Assembly (NCBI GenBank): GCA_934661105.1 | Contig: CAKUIV010000114.1 | Coordinates: forward strand, 1 to 6,309 | Length of the DNA: 6,309 nt | Reading direction: 5' to 3' | DNA from: an uncultured Ellagibacter sp. | GTDB taxonomy: Bacteria > Actinomycetota > Coriobacteriia > Coriobacteriales > Eggerthellaceae | Part shown: piece by piece, positions 1 to 5,221 of the stretch | Position numbering within the stretch: position 1 is the first letter of the stretch | Layout of the letters: each line of letters begins with the position of its first letter | The notes under the pieces: generated by a model | Told to the model about the DNA's origin: nothing | The model's input: the letters and a program-made list of their open reading frames with translations, nothing else | Databases searched by the model: none | Position numbers and translations under genes: made by a program

Positions 1-1
1 G

Positions 2-1750
2 CAGTTCCGCTTCGTTCTGGAGGCACTTAATGGCGGCCTGCTTCCTGAAGGTGCGTCTTCGGATGATGGCAAGGGCGTTGCCGCGACGAACGGTTCTGAC
101 GGCTTCGTGAATTTTGGCAAGCTCGTGTTCAACGCTAGCGTGTTCGAGCGGACGCCGAGCGCAAATGGTGGTCAGGCCGACGATACCAATCGGCCGGTGG
201 GCGCCGATCAATCGGCTGATAATGCTTCGGGCGGAGATCGGAACGCGCCCGAGGCTTCAGATGACCAGGGAACTTCCGATGTTCCGAATAACTCTTCGAC
301 ACCTTCGACGGATGGCGTGCTGGGTGTTGCTCCTCCTAATCCGGACAACGTGTCTGATGGCAATATTGCTGCGGGCGTCTCTGGCGACACCGAGAGCGGC
401 TCGTCCGACAACAGCGCTTCCGGGTCTGCCGGTTCCGCAAGCGGTTCCGACGTGGACGTGATGGACAAATCGTTGGCTAGTGTGGTGATGGCCAGCATGA
501 TGACCGGCCAGGTCCAAACGAGCGGCAGCATGGGCAATGCCGACAGCGACACTGCGGCAACTTCCGCTTCCGGTTTCGACACGCGTACATTTGAATACGT
601 CATCTTCGAACAGCCGGGCGATATCGCGAACATCGCCTACGACCAGTCGAAGCTTCGCTTCGAAATCACGGTGACGCGCGATGCTCAAGGCCAGATCACC
701 GCAGAAATCACGAGCATGCGAATTGAATCCGCTGATGGCGGAATCAAGGACGTTGCCAACGTTCCCGCCAAGGGCTCCTCGCTCAACACGTTCGTGAACG
801 CCTACGAGCCGCCGTACACGCCGCCGGTCGATCCCGACCCCGATCCGGTGTTTGCGTCGCCCGTTGCCAAGAAGATCCTCGAAGGCCGCGCTCTCATTGC
901 CGGTGAGTTCTCCTTCGAACTCGTCGAAAACGGCAAAGTCGTCTCCACGGGAATCAACGACGCGAACGGCAACATCGTCTTCAGCGACATCAAGTACGTG
1001 GCCGCCGGAACGCACACCTATACCATGCGCGAGGTACGAGCCGGCACCACCGAGGCGGGCGTCGCCTACGACGAAACCACTTACACGGTAATCGCAAAAG
1101 TGACGAAATCGAATGGAAAACCGCAGGTCAGCTACACCATAGAAGGGCTCGACGGCACTTCGTTGCCCGTGTTCAAGAACGTGTACAAGCCCGCCGGCGC
1201 CACGGTGATAATCGGCGCGACGAAAACGTTTACGGGCAGGAGCCTCGAAGCGGGGCAATTCACGTTCCGTCTCGTCGGTTCCGACGGCAAGGCCGTCGAG
1301 GCCGTAAACGACGCGCAAGGCAACATCGTATTCCCCGAGCTTACCTTCGACAAGGCAGGAACATATGAGTTCACGATGACCGAGGTGAAGGACAACCAGG
1401 AAAACGTTACTTACGATGACACGGCGTATCGCGTAGTCGTTACGGTCGTCGATGACGGAAAGGGCCAGCTTGTGGCCGAGGCTTCCTACCCCGACGGCAC
1501 GCCTGTGTTCGCGAACGCCTACGCTGAACCCGAGCCTGCTCCTACTCCCGGTTCCGACCCTGATTCGGGAACGACCCCGACTGGGGACAAGCCGACCGCG
1601 CCGGGTAGCTCTGGGCCCGCGAAGCATGTCGCCAAGCTCGCGAAAACGGGAGACGGCGTCCTGCTTGTCGCGGTTCCGGTAGCCGTTGGGGTGGCTGCGG
1701 CCTTCGCGGCAGGGGCGATCGCATTCCGTCGCCTCCGTAAGCGCGGCTAG
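2..1750 (+). CDS. LAKTG-anchored surface protein with pilin isopeptide (Spy0128/FctA-like) domains, 5' partial
   Basis: The reading frame is open from the first complete codon at 2, so the gene starts left of the window; the GTG at 107 is internal. 582 residues are visible. Three Spy0128/FctA-type domains can be read. Domain 1 runs from QFRFVLE at residue 1 to VNAYE near 267, with an insert at about 50-193. Domain 2 spans about 284-397 and domain 3 about 401-507. Domains 2 and 3 keep the expected Lys-Glu-Asn isopeptide triads: Lys291/Glu344/Asn393 and Lys408/Glu461/Asn505. Domain 1 shows Glu203 and Asn266, but its Lys would lie outside the window. A Pro-rich stalk follows, then LAKTG at 546-550, a hydrophobic helix and RRLRKRG. 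This is a sortase sorting signal of the LAxTG variety. The role is probably a fimbrial or cell-wall adhesin stalk stabilised by internal isopeptide bonds; the ligand is unknown. No sortase gene is in view. Confidence 0.88.
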   Translation, partial: QFRFVLEALNGGLLPEGASSDDGKGVAATNGSDGFVNFGKLVFNASVFERTPSANGGQADDTNRPVGADQSADNASGGDRNAPEASDDQGTSDVPNNSSTPSTDGVLGVAPPNPDNVSDGNIAAGVSGDTESGSSDNSASGSAGSASGSDVDVMDKSLASVVMASMMTGQVQTSGSMGNADSDTAATSASGFDTRTFEYVIFEQPGDIANIAYDQSKLRFEITVTRDAQGQITAEITSMRIESADGGIKDVANVPAKGSSLNTFVNAYEPPYTPPVDPDPDPVFASPVAKKILEGRALIAGEFSFELVENGKVVSTGINDANGNIVFSDIKYVAAGTHTYTMREVRAGTTEAGVAYDETTYTVIAKVTKSNGKPQVSYTIEGLDGTSLPVFKNVYKPAGATVIIGATKTFTGRSLEAGQFTFRLVGSDGKAVEAVNDAQGNIVFPELTFDKAGTYEFTMTEVKDNQENVTYDDTAYRVVVTVVDDGKGQLVAEASYPDGTPVFANAYAEPEPAPTPGSDPDSGTTPTGDKPTAPGSSGPAKHVAKLAKTGDGVLLVAVPVAVGVAAAFAAGAIAFRRLRKRG

Positions 1751-1791
1751 CGAAAGCGCCTCGCCCTAGGCTTTCGTGGACTTCGCTTTTT
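1751..1791 (+). terminator. possible terminator after the surface-protein gene
   Basis: Immediately after the stop codon, CGAAAGC (1751-1757) can pair with GCTTTCG (1770-1776). Alternatively, AAAGCG (1753-1758) can pair with CGCTTT (1784-1789), which runs into a short T-tract ending at 1791. Neither is a textbook terminator, because the first lacks an immediate T-run and the second has a long loop. The position directly behind the gene supports the call. Confidence 0.4.
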
Positions 1792-1982
1792 CCAAGTGCC
1801 CTCCATACGGGTATGGGCTTGGCTCCGGGCAATGGAGGGGCCGCGGTGTCCACCTGCGCAAGCGGGTCGGCGCCGCGGCGCTCGGGGCCTCTTTCCCTAA
1901 GCCCGTCTCTTTGCGGCCCCAGCTCTGCGCTCCCGATTGACTCCTTTCCTCGCTTATCGGTTCGTGCAAGAAGGGGCCGCAC
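1792..1982. other. GC-rich non-coding segment with several inverted repeats
   Basis: No open frame here has convincing codon structure, a ribosome binding site or a recognisable product. Inverted repeats are CCCTCCAT (1799-1806) with ATGGAGGG (1832-1839), CCATA/TATGG around a four-base loop (1803-1816), ACCTGC/GCGGGT closed by a GCAA tetraloop (1852-1867), and TGCGGCCCC (1912-1920) with GGGGCCGCA (1973-1981). A second GGGGCCGC at 1837-1844 could compete for the last pairing. This could be a structured RNA or simply GC-rich spacer. Confidence 0.35.
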
Positions 1983-2010
1983 CTTTCTTTCTCCAAAAAC
2001 TAAGCCGGAA

Positions 2011-2308
2011 ATGGCGGGCTGTGACGCTTTTGTAAATCGGGATGGCGGCGAAGGACGGGTTTGTAAAAGCTTGTGGCGTCCAACGACGGTTCTGCAAAAA
2101 CGGGTGGCGGGCTGTGACGGGTTTGCAACGGAAGATGGCTGCCCGTTCCGCTTTTGCAAAGCCCTGCGTCTCTATCCTTTTGCAAAACCGTCACAGCCCG
2201 CCATGGAACGCCCCAAATCCGGCGAACGGTAGGTTGATCGAGCAACAAATGGCATCCAGCGACGCTTTTGCAAAATGGAATGGCAGCCAACGACAGTTTT
2301 GCAACTGG
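2011..2308 (+). repeat. 31-bp-phased array of a 27-bp motif with TTTTGCAAAA core
   Basis: Direct copies begin at 2011, 2042, 2073, 2104, 2135, 2249 and 2280. The first five and the last two are spaced at exactly 31 bp. Each has a 17-nt head, roughly RTGGCRGSCWRYGACGS, followed by a 10-nt core close to the palindrome TTTTGCAAAA and about 4 nt of spacer. TGGC is invariant and the GAC near the end of the head is nearly so, while the middle of the head varies. Copies 1 and 4 share the head GGCGGGCTGTGACG exactly. The period is not a multiple of three, so these are not protein repeats. The array lies between the surface-protein gene and the cysteine-cluster gene. It may be a phased array of protein-binding sites or a dispersed intergenic repeat family. 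Confidence 0.85.
2178..2204 (-). repeat. inverted copy of the 27-bp motif
   Basis: Read on the minus strand from 2204, this copy has the head ATGGCGGGCTGTGACGG followed by the perfect core TTTTGCAAAA. It is the cleanest copy of the motif. It is out of register with the five direct copies before it and faces them. It can pair perfectly with copy 1 over 16 bp (2011-2026 with 2189-2204) and with copy 4 over 15 bp (2106-2120 with 2188-2202). Confidence 0.85.
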
Positions 2309-2559
2309 AAGCGTGCAGACCCCCAGCCCCTCGCTTCTTCGCTCTCTTGCATTCGCCGATTGGGGCGCGATAGCCTTCGGTGAAGCGGCTAGAATCAGGG
2401 GCAGGGAAGCGCACGGCCAGCGAGTCGCGACTCGCACCAACCACTCGCGGCGTCACGCGTCGCATTCCCCATGATCCGGCACGTCGCCGGCACTCAAAAC
2501 AGACAACGACACAGGCGGAAAACAGGGAGAAAAACCTGCTTGCGCTCGCGTTCCACAGC
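2309..2559. other. leader region of the cysteine-cluster gene, nothing definite
   Basis: This spacer between the repeat array and the next ribosome binding site has no credible gene on either strand. TAGAAT at 2390-2395 resembles a -10 hexamer, but I see no -35 at suitable spacing, so I do not call a promoter. The last 70 bases are A-rich, as expected of a leader. Confidence 0.4.
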
Positions 2560-2567
2560 AAGGAGGA
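2560..2567 (+). promoter_or_regulatory. ribosome binding site deciding the start at 2573
   Basis: AAGGAGGA is a near-perfect Shine-Dalgarno sequence, with its last G six bases before the ATG at 2573. It fixes the start there rather than at the in-frame ATG at 2471, whose extra 34 residues are basic and unlike the family. Confidence 0.85.
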
Positions 2568-2572
2568 CTCTC

Positions 2573-2977
2573 ATGAAGATCAAGCCCGACGGCAAACCGC
2601 TGCGTTTCGACGGCGACAACAGCTACCCCGATTGCGCGTGCTGCGGCCAATGCTGCCACCTTAATGTGCTCGCCATCACGCCCAACGAGCTTGAGGCTAT
2701 GCACCAGTGCATCGACGAGAAGGGCGTAAAACCTATCGACCGCAAGGGCGAATGCTGCCCGCTCCAAAGCCCCGAAGGAGGCTGCATGATTTGGGAAGCG
2801 CGCCCGCAAGTGTGCCGCCTGTTCAACTGCCATGTCCCGCGCATCGAGATTCTCAAGCAGAACCCGAGCATCCACGTTCCCGAAGATATCCCTCTGCTCG
2901 ACCTGACCGAGGAATTCGCCCACGGCCGCTCGGGCTACGAGGCCATCGCCCGCCTCACGCGCGCTCAGGCGAGCTAA
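2573..2977 (+). CDS. YkgJ/UPF0153-family cysteine-cluster protein
   Basis: A 134-residue soluble protein of the CxxCxxCC family (YkgJ-like, annotated as putative zinc- or iron-chelating; no proven enzymatic role). The diagnostic pattern is clear: CACCGQCC at residues 21-28, Cys61-Cys62, Cys71 followed by IWEARPQVCR (Arg77-Pro78, Cys81), then LFNC with Cys86. Besides the usual ligands, Cys21, Cys23, Cys46 and Cys62 give it more cysteines than a minimal cluster needs. No signal peptide or membrane segment is seen, so it is probably cytoplasmic. It has its own ribosome binding site and sits alone between the repeat array and purE, with 162 bases before purE. The family is secure; a metal-binding role is inferred from the cysteines, and the substrate or partner is unknown. 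Confidence 0.88.
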   Translation: MKIKPDGKPLRFDGDNSYPDCACCGQCCHLNVLAITPNELEAMHQCIDEKGVKPIDRKGECCPLQSPEGGCMIWEARPQVCRLFNCHVPRIEILKQNPSIHVPEDIPLLDLTEEFAHGRSGYEAIARLTRAQAS

Positions 2978-3074
2978 CTCCGGCATGCCCGCCGACCGCA
3001 TGCTTGCCCAGCCTCACCCCGCACGCGCAAGCGGGCTAACGCAAGGTAAAGCCTGTGAAACCGCGGGTTTTCCC

Positions 3075-3102
3075 AGTTGGGCGACGGCCGCGCGCGTATA
3101 CT
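3075..3102 (+). promoter_or_regulatory. candidate purE promoter
   Basis: TATACT at 3097-3102 is a good -10 hexamer (5 of 6 matches). The -35 is poor: AGTTGG at 3075-3080 is 16 bp upstream, while TTGGGC at 3077-3082 is only 14 bp away. Transcription would begin about 30 bases before the purE ATG. No purine-riboswitch-like leader fits in that distance. Confidence 0.35.
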
Positions 3103-3139
3103 GAAGCTCGAAAGCGAAACAACGTCGGAAGGGATCGAA

Positions 3140-3604
3140 ATGGCAGAAGGCAAGCCCGTCGTCGGGATCATCATGGGAAGCAAGTCCGACATGCCCGCAA
3201 TGGAGCCGTGCATGCAACAGCTCGACGAGTTCGGCATTTCCTACGAGGTGAAGGTCGCGAGCGCGCACCGCAAGCCGCTCGAAGTGCACGAATGGGCATC
3301 GACGGCGCACGAGCGCGGCATCAAGGTCATCATCGCGGCCGCGGGCAAGGCGGCGCATCTCGGCGGCGTCGTCGCAGCATACACTCCTGACCCGGTTATC
3401 GCCGTTCCCATGAAGACAAGCGACTTGGGCGGGCTCGATTCGCTTCTGTCCATGGTACAGATGCCCTCCGGCGTGCCCGTGGCCTGCGTCGCCATCAACG
3501 GCGCGAAGAACGCCGCCATCCTCGCCGTGCAGATGCTCGGCACCAACTGCGACGGTTGCCGCCAGAAGATCATCGACTTCAAGAAGGCCATGGCAGAAGC
3601 GTAA
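3140..3604 (+). CDS. purE: N5-carboxyaminoimidazole ribonucleotide mutase (class I PurE)
   Basis: PurE converts N5-CAIR to CAIR in de novo purine synthesis, following the ATP-dependent PurK step. The 154-residue product is near the usual 160-170. It has the N-terminal GIIMGSKSD phosphate-binding loop (residues 9-17), SAHR at 41-44 with the class I catalytic histidine His43, GKAAHLGG at 69-76 with His73, and LGGLDSLLSMVQMPSGVPVA at about 96-115. These mark a class I bacterial mutase rather than the class II AIR carboxylase. The ATG at 3140 is chosen because GGAAGGG lies six bases upstream and the protein begins right at the first beta strand; the in-frame ATG at 3077 would add 21 unrelated residues. 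No purK or other pur gene is nearby. Confidence 0.95.
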   Translation: MAEGKPVVGIIMGSKSDMPAMEPCMQQLDEFGISYEVKVASAHRKPLEVHEWASTAHERGIKVIIAAAGKAAHLGGVVAAYTPDPVIAVPMKTSDLGGLDSLLSMVQMPSGVPVACVAINGAKNAAILAVQMLGTNCDGCRQKIIDFKKAMAEA

Positions 3605-3713
3605 GCCCGTTCTCCGCCTCGCAACCGCGTCGCGTCGTGCGGCTGCGTCCGCGATCGCACGCGGTCACGCCCTATGCAGCCGCGCCATGTCGCGTCGCCA
3701 TGTTGTGTCGCCG

Positions 3714-3752
3714 AATCGCCTGCACATCGCCACTCGCGATCTGCAGGTGATT
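3714..3752. other. long near-perfect hairpin downstream of purE
   Basis: The arm AATCGCCTGCACATCGC (3714-3730) pairs with GCGATCTGCAGGTGATT (3736-3752) around the five-base loop CACTC. Sixteen of 17 positions pair, with one G-T wobble and one C-C mismatch. Only TTTC follows on the + strand, so it is not a standard terminator. It could stabilise the purE mRNA 3' end, act as a weak terminator, or be a palindromic repeat element. Confidence 0.7.
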
Positions 3753-3806
3753 TCATACGCGGGCCAGGCGCCGTCAAGCTGCCGATTCCCGAGGCCCCAA
3801 TCGTTC

Positions 3807-3842
3807 AGCGCCCGAAAATCAAGGGCGCTTTACAGCCCTTTT
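3807..3842 (+). terminator. terminator-like pair of overlapping hairpins
   Basis: AGCGCCC (3807-3813) pairs perfectly with GGGCGCT (3823-3829), followed by TTTAC. AAGGGC (3821-3826) also pairs with GCCCTT (3835-3840), followed by TT. The two stems share 3821-3829 and cannot form together. Either could end the purE transcript, though the T-runs are short. The arrangement would also suit an attenuator if transcription comes from upstream. Confidence 0.45.
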
Positions 3843-3872
3843 ACGAAGCTTTGTGAAGCGGAAGTGGGCATA

Positions 3873-3902
3873 TTGTGCTTGATTAAGCAAACAAATTATC
3901 AT
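3873..3902 (+). promoter_or_regulatory. weak candidate promoter of the foldase gene
   Basis: TTGTGC (3873-3878) and TATCAT (3897-3902) are 18 bp apart, in the AT-richest part of this intergenic region. The -10 matches consensus at 5 of 6 positions and the -35 at 3 of 6. A start near 3909 would give a leader of about 95 bases containing the inverted repeat at 3915-3943. Confidence 0.3.
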
Positions 3903-3914
3903 GTGCGAAAATAC

Positions 3915-3943
3915 ATTCCACAGCATCCATTATCGCGTGGAAT
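3915..3943. promoter_or_regulatory. 7-bp inverted repeat in the foldase leader
   Basis: ATTCCAC (3915-3921) and GTGGAAT (3937-3943) form a perfect inverted repeat separated by 15 bases. It lies just after the candidate promoter, where an operator or an mRNA stem-loop would sit. I do not recognise the binding protein. Confidence 0.35.
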
Positions 3944-4004
3944 AGGGTTTCAAATGCGACTGAATCCCCTGTTCGACGCGCTTTTTCGTGTAAGGGAAGG
4001 CCAT

Positions 4005-5216
4005 ATGAAAACTGCGGCGTTCGCCAAGGCCGTGTGCGCAGTAAGCCTGTCGGCTCTGTGCGTCATGGGCATCACGGCGTGTTCGGGTAATTCCTCGACT
4101 TCGACTTCGAAATACACGGGGGGCGTCGCGGCCACCGTAAACGGCGACGAAATCCAGGAAGACGAAGTCACGTCGTCCGTCGAGAACATTCGCTCGCAGA
4201 TGTCGCTCACCGACGAAGACGCGTGGGGCGAATGGATGGCCAAGAACAGCTACACGCCCGAAAAGGTCCGCGAAGAGGTCATCGATTCCCTCGTTGCGAA
4301 GCAGCTCATCATTCAGGGCGCCAATGAGAAGGGCGTCACGGTGAGCGACGACGACGTGCAGTCCTACGTCGACCAGATGAAGTCGAACTACAGCTCAGAC
4401 GAGAAGTGGCAAGACGCGCTCAAGTCAGTGAACATGACCGAGGACGAATACCGCAGCAACATCAAGACGTCGCTGCTTCAACAGGGCCTTCTGAAGACGT
4501 TCGACGCCGACCCGTCCGACGACGACGTGCTTTCCTATGCCCAGTCGAACATCTCCAGCTACGACGGCGCGAAGCGCTCGTCCCATATCCTGTTCGACGC
4601 CGACGACGAAGAAACGGCCCAGAGCGTTCTCGACCAGATCAACGCCGGCACGCTCGACTTCGCGGAGGCCGCGCAGACCTATTCCAAGGATTCCGGCTCT
4701 GCCGCGAACGGCGGCGATGTTGGTTGGGATAAGCTCAACTCGTTCGTGTCTGAATACACCGACGGTCTTGCTGATCTTCAAAAAGACCAGGTCAGTGGCC
4801 TTGTGACGAGCAGCTATGGAATCCATATCATCAAGTGCACCGATGTGTTCACCGCTCCGTCCGAGCTGACGAGCCTCGATCAGCTTCCGAGTGAGTTCGT
4901 CGAACAGTTCAAAAGCTCGCTGAAATCCTCCAATCAGTCCAAGGAATATCAGCAGTGGCTTTCCGATGCGAAGGAGAGCGCCGATATCGACATCAAGGAC
5001 ATGCCGAGCGGCCTGCCTTACGACGTCGATATGTCGAAGTACCAGTCCGATGATGACTCGACCGACGCAGCCTCGACTGACTCGACCGACGCAGCCGCGT
5101 CCAGCTCGAGCGATGCTTCCTCCGACGGCAGCACCAGCTCAGACGCTGCTTCGACGGATTCCTCGGCAAGCGCCGATAGCGCATCGACCGAAACCTCTAC
5201 AGCAAAGGCGGCGTAG
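4005..5216 (+). CDS. Lipoprotein peptidyl-prolyl isomerase, PrsA/SurA (PpiC parvulin) type
   Basis: A secreted foldase expected on the outer face of the cytoplasmic membrane. The 403-residue protein starts with a lipoprotein signal: a short basic start, a hydrophobic stretch and the lipobox ITAC with Cys26. A SurA_N-like helical region follows, from VAATVNGDEI at about 41 to about 185. The parvulin rotamase domain runs about 188-282, with SSHILF, GGDVGW and YGIHIIK motifs. A linker and a Ser/Asp/Ala-rich acidic tail (346-403) complete it. The ATG at 4005 is chosen over the upstream in-frame start at 3687 because it places the signal peptide at the N-terminus and has AAGGGAAGG just upstream. 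The likely role is assisting folding of exported proteins, perhaps including surface proteins. It is followed after five bases by an ABC ATPase frame and a terminator. Confidence 0.92.
   Translation: MKTAAFAKAVCAVSLSALCVMGITACSGNSSTSTSKYTGGVAATVNGDEIQEDEVTSSVENIRSQMSLTDEDAWGEWMAKNSYTPEKVREEVIDSLVAKQLIIQGANEKGVTVSDDDVQSYVDQMKSNYSSDEKWQDALKSVNMTEDEYRSNIKTSLLQQGLLKTFDADPSDDDVLSYAQSNISSYDGAKRSSHILFDADDEETAQSVLDQINAGTLDFAEAAQTYSKDSGSAANGGDVGWDKLNSFVSEYTDGLADLQKDQVSGLVTSSYGIHIIKCTDVFTAPSELTSLDQLPSEFVEQFKSSLKSSNQSKEYQQWLSDAKESADIDIKDMPSGLPYDVDMSKYQSDDDSTDAASTDSTDAAASSSSDASSDGSTSSDAASTDSSASADSASTETSTAKAA
5055..5096 (+). repeat. in-frame tandem repeat in the foldase tail
   Basis: GACTCGACCGACGCAGCC occurs twice, at 5055-5072 and 5079-5096, with a 24-bp period. 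It encodes a repeated eight-residue unit (DSTDAAST, then DSTDAAAS). The near-identical nucleotides suggest recent slippage expansion of a low-complexity tail. Confidence 0.75.
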
Positions 5217-5221
5217 CTCGC

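Larger units (their letters stand above)
3605..4004. other. intergenic region between purE and the foldase gene
   Basis: This 400-bp stretch has no convincing gene. The foldase frame is open back to 3687, but the translated leader is unlike any secreted-protein N-terminus. It contains a 13-nt imperfect tandem repeat beginning GCCATGT (3684-3696 and 3697-3709), a long hairpin (3714-3752), two overlapping hairpins (3807-3840), and an AT-richer leader with a possible promoter and inverted repeat from about 3870 onward. Confidence 0.6.

Noticed and set aside
1542..2232. Long open frames on both strands across the intergenic region (1813-2232 +, 1542-2159 -)
   Set aside because: GC-rich DNA yields open frames easily. 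The translations are Arg/Pro/Ser-rich, run through the repeat array or antisense to the surface-protein gene, and resemble no family.
2011..2308. CRISPR array
   Set aside because: The 31-bp period leaves only about four bases between 27-bp motif copies, one copy is inverted, and no cas gene is present. There are no spacers of normal length.
2000..2440. Minus-strand protein with repeated LQKRHSPP-like segments
   Set aside because: The apparent peptide repeats come from the 31-bp DNA repeat, whose length shifts the frame at every unit. There is no ribosome binding site or recognisable domain.
1856..3035. Shared GCGCAAGCGGG at 1856-1866 and 3025-3035
   Set aside because: An 11-base GC-rich match with no shared flanks is likely chance in this composition.
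3344..3367. GKAAHLGG in PurE as an unusual active-site change from GGAAHLPG
   Set aside because: This version is familiar from many Firmicutes-type class I PurE proteins and keeps the histidine, so it is a normal subgroup variation.
3687..4004. N-terminal extension of the foldase by 106 residues
   Set aside because: It would bury the lipoprotein signal peptide internally, and the extension crosses the hairpins. The ATG at 4005 has a proper ribosome binding site.
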